DNA from: Cyclobacteriaceae bacterium | GTDB taxonomy: Bacteria > Bacteroidota > Bacteroidia > Cytophagales > Cyclobacteriaceae | NCBI GenBank assembly: GCA_030584025.1 | Contig: CP129487.1 | Coordinates: forward strand, 2,294,001 to 2,358,000 | Direction: 5' to 3' | DNA: 64,000 bases | Part shown: positions 1-9,088 of the stretch, piece after piece | How the letters are laid out: each line of letters begins with the position of its first letter | How positions within the stretch are numbered: position 1 is the first letter of the stretch | Program-made: the position numbers and the translations under genes | Notes under the pieces: generated by a model | The model's database searches: none | What the model saw: the letters and a program-made list of their open reading frames with translations, nothing else | What the model was told of the DNA's origin: nothing

Positions 1-812
1 ACAACCTGTTGATGGAATTACAAAGCCAGTTAAATGAAAGTAAGTTACACCTCAACTCAGTAAAGGAACGTCTATCCGTTGAGTTTCAGGTGGATCTGGA
101 TTCCGTTACCCAACAGGCAACACCGGAAGAGATGCAGCAGCTTGCTGAACTCAGTGAGGAAAAGTTACGCAATGAAGTTACCCGCATCCGCGAACGGTTA
201 GACAACATGGGGCCGATTAACCCGATGGCGATGGAAGCGTACACGGAAATCAAAGAGCGTAACGACTTCATTAACGCACAGAAGGAAGATCTGGCAAAAG
301 CGAAAGAATCGCTGCTGAATACCATCAGTGAAATTGAGGGTGCGGCCAGCGTAACTTTCATGGAAGCATTCAATCAAATTCGTGATCACTTCAAACGCGT
401 ATTCCGTTCATTGTTTAATGAAGAAGATGATTGCGATCTTAAACTGGTTGACCCAAGCAATCCACTTGAATCAGAAATCGACATCATTGCCAAGCCGAAG
501 GGCAAACGCCCTTTGACGATCAACCAGCTTTCGGGTGGGGAGAAAACGCTTACCGCTACTGCCTTGCTCTTCTCCATGTACCTGTTGAAGCCTGCACCAT
601 TCTGTATTTTTGATGAAGTGGATGCTCCATTGGATGATGCCAACATCGATAAATTCAACAACATCATCCGAAGCTTCAGCAAGGATTCGCAGTTTGTGAT
701 TGTAACACACAACAAGCGCACCATGACTTCCACGGATGTGATCTATGGTATTACCATGGTGGAAAAGGGTGTATCGAAAGTGGTACCAGTTGATTTGCGC
801 GAATTGGCGTAA
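1..812 (+). CDS. smc: Chromosome segregation protein SMC, C-terminal part (5' end outside the window)
   Basis: The reading frame is open from the window edge, so only about the last 270 residues are present. They hold the end of the coiled coil, then the C-terminal half of the ABC-type ATPase head: signature motif LSGGEKTLTATALLF, Walker B and D-loop FCIFDEVDAPLDDAN, and the switch histidine in FVIVTHNKRTM. SMC dimers use ATP binding and hydrolysis to organise and segregate the chromosome, usually with ScpA and ScpB, which are not in this window. Condensin-type SMC is favoured over RecN or SbcC because of the VDAPLDDANID context. An apparent TTG/ATG start near base 9 is internal. A terminator follows directly. 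Confidence 0.95.
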   Translation, partial: NLLMELQSQLNESKLHLNSVKERLSVEFQVDLDSVTQQATPEEMQQLAELSEEKLRNEVTRIRERLDNMGPINPMAMEAYTEIKERNDFINAQKEDLAKAKESLLNTISEIEGAASVTFMEAFNQIRDHFKRVFRSLFNEEDDCDLKLVDPSNPLESEIDIIAKPKGKRPLTINQLSGGEKTLTATALLFSMYLLKPAPFCIFDEVDAPLDDANIDKFNNIIRSFSKDSQFVIVTHNKRTMTSTDVIYGITMVEKGVSKVVPVDLRELA

Positions 813-833
813 GTCATACCTGACATAAATCAG

Positions 834-873
834 ATGGCTACGTGATTAAATTCCGTAGCCATTTTTGTTTTTT
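834..873 (+). terminator. Rho-independent terminator after smc
   Basis: Arms ATGGCTACG (834-842) and CGTAGCCAT (854-862) are perfectly complementary around an 11-base loop and are followed by a T-rich run to 873. It lies 22 bases after the smc stop codon and 18 bases before the next start codon. Confidence 0.85.
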
Positions 874-890
874 GAGGGTAACTTACTTCC

Positions 891-1412
891 ATGAAAAAGA
901 TACTCTTTTTGATCTTCTTAATGGCGCTCGCCAGTTGCGATCCCATTAAAACTGAATACGATCCAAAAGCCGATTTCACGCAGTATAAAACCTTCTGCTG
1001 GTTACAAGGTTGTGAGTTTACATTTACCGGACCAGCCTACCTGGATGACAGCCTGGTTCAGGAAACCGTTAAAGGGGCCATCATTGCTGAAATGAAGTTG
1101 AAAGGGTTGGATTACAATAACAATACACCGGATTTACTAATTGATTTTCACATCACGATAGAAAACGAAAAAGTGATTTACTACCACGGCATTGAAGATG
1201 AGCCGACTTACTACCGCACGCCATTCCTCCAACCCGAATCCATCACGCTAACCAAGGGTTCATTGCTTATTCACATGGTCGACCGTCAACGCAGTGAGGT
1301 GGTGTGGCAAAGTCAGGCAGAAGGATACATGGAGAGCCCACCTGATTTATCACCTAAAAACATTCGTAGGGGAATTGGAAAAGTATTAAGAGATTATCCG
1401 CCCCAAAAGTAA
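891..1412 (+). CDS. DUF4136-type lipoprotein
   Basis: A 173-residue protein with a lipoprotein signal peptide: MKKILFLIFLMALASC ends in lipobox LASC, so it should be lipid-anchored at Cys16. The rest resembles the DUF4136 family of Bacteroidota and Proteobacteria: a Y-D-P-x-A-D-F-x-x-Y-K-T-F motif right after the anchor, then an alternating strand pattern ending in GIGKVLRDYPPQK. The biochemical function of the family is not known. It stands alone between a terminator and an aldo/keto reductase gene 18 bases downstream, with which it may be co-transcribed. Confidence 0.8.
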   Translation: MKKILFLIFLMALASCDPIKTEYDPKADFTQYKTFCWLQGCEFTFTGPAYLDDSLVQETVKGAIIAEMKLKGLDYNNNTPDLLIDFHITIENEKVIYYHGIEDEPTYYRTPFLQPESITLTKGSLLIHMVDRQRSEVVWQSQAEGYMESPPDLSPKNIRRGIGKVLRDYPPQK

Positions 1413-1430
1413 TTCCTAATTCATAACAGA

Positions 1431-2360
1431 ATGCGGTATCTTCGTTACGTGAAGATTACGAGAAGAAAGCTTTTGCAACAATTATCAGCTTTGGCTGCGC
1501 TTCCCATACTACCTCATTTTTCATTTCTTCAAAATTCTGTCATGATCAAACGCAACACATCCACCGGTGAACAAATTCCTGTAGTTGGATTGGGCACCTG
1601 GCAAACCTTTGACGTAGGTGACAGCCCAACAGCAACTAATCCGCTTAAAGAAGTATTAACGACATTACTTAAAAAGGGCGGCAATGTGGTGGATAGCTCA
1701 CCCATGTATGGTCGTTCAGAGAAAATGGTTGGTGATCTTTCCACCGAATTAAAAATCAACGATAAACTTTTTGTTGCCACAAAAGTCTGGACCACCGGTA
1801 AAGATCAGGGCATCAAGCAAATGAATGAATCGTTTCAGTTGCTGGGCCGTAAGCAACTCGACTTGATGCAGATTCACAACTTGGTGGATTGGCGAACACA
1901 CCTGGCTACCTTGCGGGATTGGAAAGCGAAAGAAAAGATTCGCTACATCGGCATTACGCATTACACTGAAAGCGCTTATGATCAGGTAGAGCAGATCATG
2001 AGGCGTGAACCGATCGATTTTCTTCAGATCAACTATTCACTGCTCAGTCGAAAGGCAGAAGAACGCCTGTTACCCCTGGCGCAGGAAAAGAAAATATCGG
2101 TTTTGATTAACCGACCGTTTGAAGAAGGCGCACTCTTCAACCGGGTGCGCGGAAAGAATTTACCCGCATGGGCTAACGAATTTGATTGCGCCAGTTGGGG
2201 ACAATTCTTTTTGAAATTCATTCTCTCACACCCTGCCGTTACGTGTGTAATACCTGGCACTTCAAAGCCACACCACATGGCTGATAATGCCATGGCAGGA
2301 TTTGGCAAATTGCCGGATGCAGATTACCGCAAAAAAATGATCGCGCTGCTAAACGCTTAG
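1431..2360 (+). CDS. Aldo/keto reductase with N-terminal Tat-like signal
   Basis: A 309-residue protein of the aldo/keto reductase family, NAD(P)H-dependent carbonyl reductases with a TIM-barrel fold. The catalytic tetrad can be placed as Asp and Tyr in VVDSSPMYGRSE, Lys in LFVATKVWT and His in LMQIHNL. The first 35 residues carry a twin-arginine-like ITRRKLLQ followed by a hydrophobic stretch, suggesting export of a folded cofactor-bearing enzyme, as in other Bacteroidota homologues (inference). The start is uncertain: ATG 1431 and GTG 1449 both keep the signal, while ATG 1543 would give a cytosolic form. A TATCTTCG box lies just inside the frame at 1437-1444. The stop overlaps the convergent thioesterase gene by 4 bases. 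Confidence 0.85.
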   Translation: MRYLRYVKITRRKLLQQLSALAALPILPHFSFLQNSVMIKRNTSTGEQIPVVGLGTWQTFDVGDSPTATNPLKEVLTTLLKKGGNVVDSSPMYGRSEKMVGDLSTELKINDKLFVATKVWTTGKDQGIKQMNESFQLLGRKQLDLMQIHNLVDWRTHLATLRDWKAKEKIRYIGITHYTESAYDQVEQIMRREPIDFLQINYSLLSRKAEERLLPLAQEKKISVLINRPFEEGALFNRVRGKNLPAWANEFDCASWGQFFLKFILSHPAVTCVIPGTSKPHHMADNAMAGFGKLPDADYRKKMIALLNA

Positions 2361-2746
2361 TGAAAAAGATTCAGAATATCTGATTCGATTCTCCGGGGGC
2401 GCATGGTAGCTGCATCCAGTAAACACCAGGTGGTTTTCGCGCGCACCACCAGCTTTTGGTTTGCTTGCTGGTAAAATTCAACGTGACGTTCCGAACGAAC
2501 ACCTTCCGATTTTTCAACCCAGGTCTTTACCGTTAATACATCATGCAATACAGCGGGAGAAAAGTATTCGATCTCATGCTTGAGGACCACCCAGGAATAT
2601 TTGTTTTTAATATCAGGCGTAGCCAAAACATTCCAATGCGCTGACGCAATATCCTGCACCCATTGAACATACACAACGTTGTTTACATGGTTGAGGTCAT
2701 CAATATCCTGCTGCTGCACCGTAACGGTTTGCTCGAATGCTTTCAT
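2357..2746 (-). CDS. Acyl-CoA thioesterase, 4HBT/YbgC-like hotdog protein
   Basis: A 129-residue single-hotdog protein. The N-terminal motif DIDDLNHVNNVVYVQW is the 4HBT signature, in which the Asp/His-Val-Asn-Asn region forms the active site that hydrolyses acyl-CoA thioesters. Length is normal for the family. A longer frame to 2806 exists, but its 20 extra residues are encoded partly in a repeat and are unlike the family, so ATG 2746 is preferred. The physiological acyl substrate cannot be told from sequence. It is convergent with the aldo/keto reductase gene. Confidence 0.85.
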   Translation of the reverse strand: MKAFEQTVTVQQQDIDDLNHVNNVVYVQWVQDIASAHWNVLATPDIKNKYSWVVLKHEIEYFSPAVLHDVLTVKTWVEKSEGVRSERHVEFYQQANQKLVVRAKTTWCLLDAATMRPRRIESDILNLFH

Positions 2747-2784
2747 AACGTAAAAGTAGGAAAACGCTAACAGGCAAAAAATAG

Positions 2785-2850
2785 TTGACAGTTGACAACG
2801 TCCCAATTGACAATGAACAGACCTGTCAATTGCCTTTTGTCAACTGTCAA
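2785..2850. repeat. Nested inverted repeat (TTGACAGTTGACAA type), copy 1
   Basis: A perfect 14-bp inverted repeat, TTGACAGTTGACAA (2785-2798) and its complement (2837-2850), encloses a second perfect 9-bp inverted repeat, CAATTGACA (2804-2812) and TGTCAATTG (2824-2832). It ends 5 bases from the stop codon of the FtsX-like gene at 2856. There is no T-run, so it is not a classic terminator. A close relative lies at 5926-5961 in the equivalent place after the second FtsX-like gene. Confidence 0.85.
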
Positions 2851-2855
2851 TTTAT

Positions 2856-5522
2856 TTACTCGTATTTCAACGTCTCTGCAGGATTGATCAGTGCGGCTTT
2901 AATGGCATGATAGCTTACGGTAAACAATGCCAATATCAGACCGGCAAACATACTTACCGCAAATAACTCCCAACTCATCGTGATGGCGTATTTAAAACTT
3001 CCCAACCATTTGGTCATCACATACCAGGAAACCGGTGCAGCCAATGAAAATGCAATAATGGCCAGCCAAACATACTGCTTGTTGAGCATCATAAAAATAT
3101 TGCTAAGCTCTGCACCCATAACTTTACGAATGCCGATCTCCTTTGTACGGTTAACCGCATTTATACCGGCCAGCCCAAACAAGCCGAGACACGCAATAAA
3201 AATCGCAAAGCCTGTTGATAAGGCTGTGATTTTCATCCAACGCGCATAGGCTTGATATTGATTTTCAACATCCTGATCCATAAAGGTGTAGTCAAAAGGT
3301 TTGTCAGGGTACAGTTCCGTCCACACCTGTTTAACCCGATCAAGTTTTTCAGGCGTATCGCCCGGTGAAAGTTTCACCAACATGGTAGTCAGGTAACCGG
3401 TGTGCTTCTTATCCATGGACAGAAACATCGGATCTATGGTTCGTTCCAATGAAAGAAAATGATAGTCTTTGAGTACGCCTATTACCTTTGCGCCAAGGCC
3501 TACAGAATCCTCTCGCCAATTCAGGTGCTCTTCCAGTGGATTCTCCCAGCCCATATCGCGGGCCAGGGCTTCATTGATCACAACCGCGGTGCTATCGGAG
3601 GCTATGCGTTCATCAAAATTTCTTCCGGCTACAAATTCAAGGTTTAATAAATCCGCATAGGCCGGATCAACCCGGTAAACAAAAGCCGCTTTATTCTCAT
3701 CCTTGATTTTATAGCCATACTGAGACCATCCCTGGTTAAAAGATGAACTTGTACCTGCTACATGCGTTATACCTGGTTCTGTTTCTGCTCGTATTCTGAA
3801 CTGCTCCACTACTTTATCTGCTTCTTCATTCCAGCCTGCTTGCGTTGGCACCACCAATACCTGCTCCTTGTCAAAGCCAAGATCCCGGGTAGCAATAAAC
3901 TCCATCTGCCGATACATGATAACCGAACAGATGATCATAGATGCTGAAAGAAAAAATTGAAAAACAACCAATGGCCTGGTGAAACCTGCTTTCAGTTTAG
4001 AGGTAAATCCACCCTTTAAAACAGTTGCCGGTAAAAATCCGGATAAGAATAAAGCCGGATAGCTTCCTGCCACCAAACCCACTACTGCGGTTAGACCAAC
4101 TGTAACGCCTATCAATTGAAAGAGATTGGCATTGACTAAACTTATTCCCTTTCCGGTAAATTCGTTGAACGCTGGAAGAAACAAGGTGGCCAACCCTAAA
4201 CCAAATACCAGGGAAACAAACGCCAGCACCAGCGACTCTAATCCGAATTGAGAAATCAATTGCCTCTTATGCGCCCCTACCACTTTGCGAATGCCCACTT
4301 CAATTTTCCGTGAGGCGGAAGTAGTAAGGGCAAGCGAAATGTAATTGATGGAGGCGATCAGAATAATCAGCATGGCAATGCCACCCAAAATCCAGGAGTA
4401 TTTCGGATCGCTCACACGATGCCAGCTTACTTCGGTATCCAGGTGAATGTCGGATAGATTGGTAAACGTTAATTGAAACACCGGATACTCCGCGGGTATA
4501 TTGGCATCTTTTCTCCATTCTTCAAGTTGCTTACCCATTTTTTGCTGAACCAGCGTATCGGACTTTTGTTGAAGTTGAGCCAAAGTGGCTTTCTCGTGTA
4601 GTTGAATAAAGGTTGGATAGGAGTAACTACCCCATTGCTCTCGATTTCGCTCGTACCACGGTTTGTTTTCAAGAGGTACAAGTATTTTAAACTCAAGGCT
4701 TGAATTAGATGGAGGTGCTTCCACTACTCCTGTAACCGTAAACTCCTTTTCCCCCTGAATATCAAGTGTAATCCCTTTACCAATCGGATCATCCTTGCCA
4801 AAATATTTGGTAACGATTTCCGGTGTAAGCACCACTTCGTGCTTATCCTTAAAAAACTGATCGGATGAACCTGCTATAACCGGAAAGGTAAACATCTTAA
4901 AAAAATCAGCCTCAACGTAGGCAATGTCTTCTGTAAACACTTTCTCTCCATACCGGAATATGGCCTGCCCCCCAGCATTGAAACGTGTCAGGTACTTTAT
5001 TTCCGGAATTTCATCTTTCATTGCTGTACCTAATGGTAACGGCAGGTAAGCTGTTTTACGCATTACGTTTTCACCTCTCTGTGCGGCCCAGGTGTCGTAA
5101 CTGGCTTCGTTTAAGCGATAGATGTAATCTTTGTTTTCGTGAAACTGATCAAAGCTTCGCTCATCTTCGATGTATAGGTAAATGAGTACACAAAAGGCAA
5201 TGCCAATACTTAATCCAATGGCATTGATGAATGAATACAGCTTACGCTTGGCCATGTTGCGCGCGGCAACTTTAAAATAATTTCCCAACATAATGGTGTT
5301 GAATAGTTGAATTGAAAATCGGTTTCGTAAAATAATTTCGGGTCGAAAGAAACGGAGCACACCCCATATTAATCGTTGGCGTGCTTTTTTTACACCAACC
5401 TCCTTTACATCATCTTCAAACGCTTCAAGCAGGTCGCCTTCAATGCCTTCATACAAGGCAGGTGGGCAAAACCACTGCAAAAATCGAAGCGCTCGCTTAG
5501 GCGGATGGAGTTGGTTGTTCAT
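2856..5522 (-). CDS. FtsX-like ABC transporter permease with N-terminal PadR-linked prefix domain
   Basis: An 888-residue inner-membrane protein of the MacB/FtsX type. Residues 1 to about 70 form a soluble helical prefix (CPPALYEGIEGDLLEAFEDD) typical of permeases encoded beside PadR regulators. Then come a first transmembrane helix (YSFINAIGLSIGIAFCVLIY), a large MacB-like periplasmic domain, an FtsX helix bundle with GIRKVVGAHKRQLISQF, a second periplasmic domain and a second FtsX unit with EIGIRKVMGAELSNIF, ending in NPAETLKYE. Such permeases couple a LolD/MacB-type ATPase to transport or signalling, but no ATPase gene is in the window. Start ATG 5522 is chosen because it sits 2 bases after the padR stop; a start 14 codons earlier would overlap padR. 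Confidence 0.88.
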   Translation of the reverse strand: MNNQLHPPKRALRFLQWFCPPALYEGIEGDLLEAFEDDVKEVGVKKARQRLIWGVLRFFRPEIILRNRFSIQLFNTIMLGNYFKVAARNMAKRKLYSFINAIGLSIGIAFCVLIYLYIEDERSFDQFHENKDYIYRLNEASYDTWAAQRGENVMRKTAYLPLPLGTAMKDEIPEIKYLTRFNAGGQAIFRYGEKVFTEDIAYVEADFFKMFTFPVIAGSSDQFFKDKHEVVLTPEIVTKYFGKDDPIGKGITLDIQGEKEFTVTGVVEAPPSNSSLEFKILVPLENKPWYERNREQWGSYSYPTFIQLHEKATLAQLQQKSDTLVQQKMGKQLEEWRKDANIPAEYPVFQLTFTNLSDIHLDTEVSWHRVSDPKYSWILGGIAMLIILIASINYISLALTTSASRKIEVGIRKVVGAHKRQLISQFGLESLVLAFVSLVFGLGLATLFLPAFNEFTGKGISLVNANLFQLIGVTVGLTAVVGLVAGSYPALFLSGFLPATVLKGGFTSKLKAGFTRPLVVFQFFLSASMIICSVIMYRQMEFIATRDLGFDKEQVLVVPTQAGWNEEADKVVEQFRIRAETEPGITHVAGTSSSFNQGWSQYGYKIKDENKAAFVYRVDPAYADLLNLEFVAGRNFDERIASDSTAVVINEALARDMGWENPLEEHLNWREDSVGLGAKVIGVLKDYHFLSLERTIDPMFLSMDKKHTGYLTTMLVKLSPGDTPEKLDRVKQVWTELYPDKPFDYTFMDQDVENQYQAYARWMKITALSTGFAIFIACLGLFGLAGINAVNRTKEIGIRKVMGAELSNIFMMLNKQYVWLAIIAFSLAAPVSWYVMTKWLGSFKYAITMSWELFAVSMFAGLILALFTVSYHAIKAALINPAETLKYE

Positions 5523-5524
5523 GA

Positions 5525-5857
5525 TTAAACCGATACGGCTTTTAGTTGTGGCACCAGTTTCCACAAATCAGTGCGTGCTTCTTTCATGGCTTTCAGCATG
5601 GCCACACCGGCATTGGTAATGGTGAAGATACGCTTTCTCCGACCCCCACGTGTGTTTGAGGCCCCTCCCATTCGCGACTTTACATGTCCCTTGTCCTCCA
5701 ACCGGTATAGGGTAACATGCACGGCACTCAGGTTGGCTTCGCGCCCTAAACGTTCCTTAATTTCCTGAACAATGGCGTTTCCATAAGCTTCTTCGCCTAA
5801 AATCCCCACCATGGTCAGTACCAGTTCTTCAAACTCTCCGAGGTATTCCTTGCTCAT
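5525..5857 (-). CDS. PadR family transcriptional regulator
   Basis: A 110-residue winged-helix protein. The fold is recognisable from LGEFEELVLTMVGILGEEAYGNAIVQEI, the recognition-helix region SAVHVTLYRLEDKGHVKSR, and a basic wing with GGRRKRIFTITNAG. It is a short PadR with a brief C-terminal helix, the subtype that regulates membrane proteins encoded beside it. It is followed after 2 bases by the FtsX-like permease gene, which it probably controls together with its own promoter. A GTATAT-N14-ATATAC inverted repeat just upstream is a candidate operator. Confidence 0.9.
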   Translation of the reverse strand: MSKEYLGEFEELVLTMVGILGEEAYGNAIVQEIKERLGREANLSAVHVTLYRLEDKGHVKSRMGGASNTRGGRRKRIFTITNAGVAMLKAMKEARTDLWKLVPQLKAVSV

Positions 5858-5859
5858 TT

Positions 5860-5885
5860 GTATATATTTTGTAAATCTAATATAC
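5860..5885. promoter_or_regulatory. Candidate PadR operator
   Basis: Inverted repeat GTATAT (5860-5865) and ATATAC (5880-5885) separated by 14 bases, starting 2 bases upstream of the padR ATG. PadR proteins commonly bind AT-rich dyads of this kind over their own promoter. The assignment rests only on symmetry and location. Confidence 0.35.
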
Positions 5886-5925
5886 GTGATTAGTCTACAT
5901 TTTGTTAAAGAAATCGTTAAAAAAA

Positions 5926-5961
5926 TTGACAGTTGGCAAATGAGCTATTGACAACTGTCAA
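5926..5961. repeat. Inverted repeat (TTGACAGTTGACAA type), copy 2
   Basis: TTGACAGTTGGCAA (5926-5939) pairs with TTGACAACTGTCAA (5948-5961) at 13 of 14 positions around an 8-base loop. It ends 5 bases from the stop codon of the second FtsX-like gene, the same spacing as copy 1 at 2785-2850. The two copies share outer arms but not the inner stem. Confidence 0.8.
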
Positions 5962-5966
5962 CTTAG

Positions 5967-8417
5967 CTACTCGTACTTCAACGTTTCGGCAGGTTGTGTC
6001 CATGCAGTGCGCAAGGCCTGGTAGCTGATGGTTAACAGGGCTATACCCAACGCAACACATCCGGAAAGAAGAAACACCCCTACCCCTATGTCGACCCGGT
6101 ACTCAAATCCCGCAAGCCAATCGCGCATGACTAGCCAGGTAATGGGAATGGATATCAGCATAGAAGCCAATACCAGAAATACATAATCCTTTGTTAATAA
6201 AAGTAGCAAGGATTTTTCAGTTGCGCCCAATACTTTTCGAATGCCGATTTCTTTGGTTCTGCCTTGCATGGCTAATGAAGCCAGTCCGTATAACCCCAAA
6301 CTTCCAATAATAATAGCAAGTAGCGTAGCGATGCGAATGATCTTACCCAGATTTTGCTCCCGCGCATATTGCTGTGCAAGTTGTTCATCCACGAAAGTGA
6401 ACACAAACTCTTCACCTCCCGTTAACTTATCCCATACTGATTTTACCTCATCAATCGTAGCCATCATATTTCCAGGCTTAAGCCTTAGAAAAAGTTTGGG
6501 CATCGGGCTATTATCCACCATGATATTTTCAATACCCTGAGCCAGAATGGTTGGATCAAGTACAATCACTAACGGGTTTACGCGGGTGTATAATGATTCA
6601 TAGTTGAAATCCTTCACCACTCCGATTACTTCATGATCGGGAAAGTTTTTACCCGGAAAACGCTGCCCGATCGGATCGCTCCAACCCATTTCCTTTACAA
6701 AGGCTTCATTTACGACAACAGCTCTGCGTACATCGGAAGCATTATTCTTATCAAAGCTCCTTCCAGCGACAAACTCCATCTTCAGCACAGGAAAATAATC
6801 CGGTTCAACCGTATTAAGATTAAATGTCCGATATGATCCGTTATCATCGGTATACCCGATATTGACCCACGCCCCATTACCAAAATCGTGCGATGAACCA
6901 CAAATGCCCGCGATATCCGGAATTCTGCTCAACTCCTGCTTAAACACATTCACTTTTTCAAAGCCGGTCTTTATCCGCTCAATCATTCCTCCACCGCGCG
7001 TAACATTTAACGGCACAACCGCCAATTGTTCACGGTTGTATCCCAGGTTTTTGTTCTGCAAAAATTCAAGCTGATTGCGCATGATGAGTGTACTGGAAAT
7101 AAGAAAAACAGATAAAACAAGTTGAACGCCAACCAATACTTTGCGTAACCCTTGTTTGCTGCTTACACCCTGTACGCTGCCTTTCAAAATAGTGATCGGT
7201 TTAAAATTAGATAACACAAAAGCCGGATAACTACCGGCAATCAATCCAATAATTAACACCAGACTTCCAGCTACCAGTAACGTAAATGCATTGAAGCCAA
7301 TGCTCAGCGACTTGGCTGCCATTTGATTGAAGGTTGGCAAAAACAACAAAGCCAACAGAAATCCGAACGCCAATGAAAAGATGGTTACGATTACCGCTTC
7401 TCCAATAAATTGGGTGATCAACTGACTACGCATGGCACCAGCCACTTTTCGAATGCCTACTTCCTTGGCGCGCTTGAGTGAACGACCAATAGAGAGTGTT
7501 ACAAAATTGATACACGCCACCAACAAAATCAGCAAGGCAACACCGCTAAGAATATACGCATAGCGTGGGTTACTTACGGGAGCAAGGCCAGCGGGAAAAC
7601 TGGTATCGAGGTGGATGGAGGTGATGGGCTGAAGGCCAACTGTATACTTACTCTCGTTAAACGCTTCTTCACCCAATGCACTTCGAAAGATTGGCGGAAA
7701 CTTATTTTCAACATTTGTTTTATCGGCTCCTTCCTTCAGTAGAATGTATGTTTCCGGTGTAACGTTGAACCAGGCGGAGGTGAGCACACGCTCGTTATAA
7801 AGTCGGGTAAAGTTTAAATCAGAAATCAGCAGATCGAACGTAATGCTCGAGTTGGTTGGGATATCTTCTACTACTGCTTTTACGGTAAAGGCTTCCGCGG
7901 TTTCGTTTAATTCTATGGTGATGATTTTATTTAGCGGATCTTCCTTTCCAAAATATTTTTCAACGTAACGTTCAGTAAGTACCACATGATTGGCCTGGCG
8001 TAAAACATCTTTATCACCTTCAATCAATTCAAAATCAAAAACCTCAAAAAAATCCTGTCCTGCTATGGTAACCTGTTCCGAGAACTGGTCATCGTTCACT
8101 TTTACTTGTGAGCCAATGCGATTAATGCGAACCTGTGCTTCCACTTCAGGCACATTTTCCAACAACGTTGGTCCTAACGGAAATGGGGTAACGGTATTGA
8201 AAAACTGCTGATCCTTTCCATAGTCTTCTTTTACAAAAGCCCTGTAGATACGATCAGCTTTCTGATGAAAGGCATCGAATGTCCATTCATCTTTTACAAA
8301 CAACACAATAAGCATACAGCAGGCGATACCCAGGCTAAGCCCAGCTACATTAATAAAGGTGTGTGCCTTACTGCGCCACAATGCACGAAAAGCAATTTTC
8401 AGGTAATTCTTGAGCAT
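5967..8417 (-). CDS. FtsX-like ABC transporter permease
   Basis: An 816-residue permease paralogous to the one at 2856-5522 but without the soluble prefix domain. It starts directly with MLKNYLKIAFRALWRSKAHT, a first membrane helix (INVAGLSLGIACCMLIVLFV), a MacB-like periplasmic domain, FtsX bundle 1 with EVGIRKVAGAMRSQLITQF, a second periplasmic domain, and FtsX bundle 2 with EIGIRKVLGATEKSLLLLL, ending NPAETLKYE-like (QPAETLKYE). ATG 8417 is chosen because MLKNYLK is the usual start of this family; the frame extends 18 codons further without family features. Function is probably export or signalling with an ATPase encoded elsewhere. It is separated from padR by 109 bases and may have its own promoter. 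Confidence 0.87.
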   Translation of the reverse strand: MLKNYLKIAFRALWRSKAHTFINVAGLSLGIACCMLIVLFVKDEWTFDAFHQKADRIYRAFVKEDYGKDQQFFNTVTPFPLGPTLLENVPEVEAQVRINRIGSQVKVNDDQFSEQVTIAGQDFFEVFDFELIEGDKDVLRQANHVVLTERYVEKYFGKEDPLNKIITIELNETAEAFTVKAVVEDIPTNSSITFDLLISDLNFTRLYNERVLTSAWFNVTPETYILLKEGADKTNVENKFPPIFRSALGEEAFNESKYTVGLQPITSIHLDTSFPAGLAPVSNPRYAYILSGVALLILLVACINFVTLSIGRSLKRAKEVGIRKVAGAMRSQLITQFIGEAVIVTIFSLAFGFLLALLFLPTFNQMAAKSLSIGFNAFTLLVAGSLVLIIGLIAGSYPAFVLSNFKPITILKGSVQGVSSKQGLRKVLVGVQLVLSVFLISSTLIMRNQLEFLQNKNLGYNREQLAVVPLNVTRGGGMIERIKTGFEKVNVFKQELSRIPDIAGICGSSHDFGNGAWVNIGYTDDNGSYRTFNLNTVEPDYFPVLKMEFVAGRSFDKNNASDVRRAVVVNEAFVKEMGWSDPIGQRFPGKNFPDHEVIGVVKDFNYESLYTRVNPLVIVLDPTILAQGIENIMVDNSPMPKLFLRLKPGNMMATIDEVKSVWDKLTGGEEFVFTFVDEQLAQQYAREQNLGKIIRIATLLAIIIGSLGLYGLASLAMQGRTKEIGIRKVLGATEKSLLLLLTKDYVFLVLASMLISIPITWLVMRDWLAGFEYRVDIGVGVFLLSGCVALGIALLTISYQALRTAWTQPAETLKYE

Positions 8418-8562
8418 ACTACAAGGGGTTTGAAGAGCAAGGTAGAACCTGTTGCCGTGAAGCAAAATCAAGATGCCACCACTCGCCTATCCGATGTAGT
8501 AAACGGTAAAAAAGTTGTAATGAATTTTTGAGCGCCCGAAACTGAACGCTGCGGACAGCAGT

Positions 8563-8934
8563 TTAGTTAGACTCCGTTGGTGCTTCTTGCCGCTCGATGT
8601 GAAGCATGTAATTTTTATCGAGTTGAAAACTATAGGTAGCACTTTCAAACAACTCCGTAGCGGTACGTGATTGCTGCAACATACTCAATAAGCCTTGTGC
8701 AATTTCAGAGTTTTTGATCGGGTTAATTGCTTTTCCCTGGTAAACCTGGAGTTCAAATGCGCACGATGTTTTGCTCTTTGGATTGATGCCTTTTAGTTCA
8801 TGGCTGGAGAACTTGTATTCCTGCGGTCCATCGGCTGCAGCCTTCATTAAATTAAGCAGTGCAGGTCTGTATTTATTCCAAATGGGTGTGTAAGCGTTGT
8901 GAATCATTGAGCTGAAGAAAATTCCGGTTTCCAT
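8563..8934 (-). CDS. Conserved hypothetical protein, 123 aa
   Basis: I do not recognise a named domain. The protein has no signal peptide or membrane helix and is mixed alpha/beta with a Tyr-rich N-terminal half (YTPIWNKYRPALLNLMKAA) and motifs QEYKFSSHELKGINPKSKTSCAFELQVYQ (given here only as position 38 to 66 context: KGINPKSKTSCAFELQV). It reads as a full-length cytosolic protein with ATG start. The gene is isolated: 145 bases without a clear gene separate it from the FtsX-like gene, and 330 bases separate it from the cold-shock gene on the other strand. Confidence 0.6.
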   Translation of the reverse strand: METGIFFSSMIHNAYTPIWNKYRPALLNLMKAAADGPQEYKFSSHELKGINPKSKTSCAFELQVYQGKAINPIKNSEIAQGLLSMLQQSRTATELFESATYSFQLDKNYMLHIERQEAPTESN

Positions 8935-9088
8935 AAATTAACGTAAAGAATGAAGCGATATCCGCAAAGCGAGCTATAAAAGTACAAAAATAAACACAGT
9001 AATAACCCTGAAAACGATGTTTTGTGCGCAGATAAAAATAAAACACCCGTATGAGCTAAAATAAATAGGTTTCAGCACGCGCAATACC

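Noticed and set aside
5860..5885. Strong PadR operator claim
   Set aside because: Only a 6-bp dyad at a plausible place; kept as a low-confidence candidate and not as a finding.
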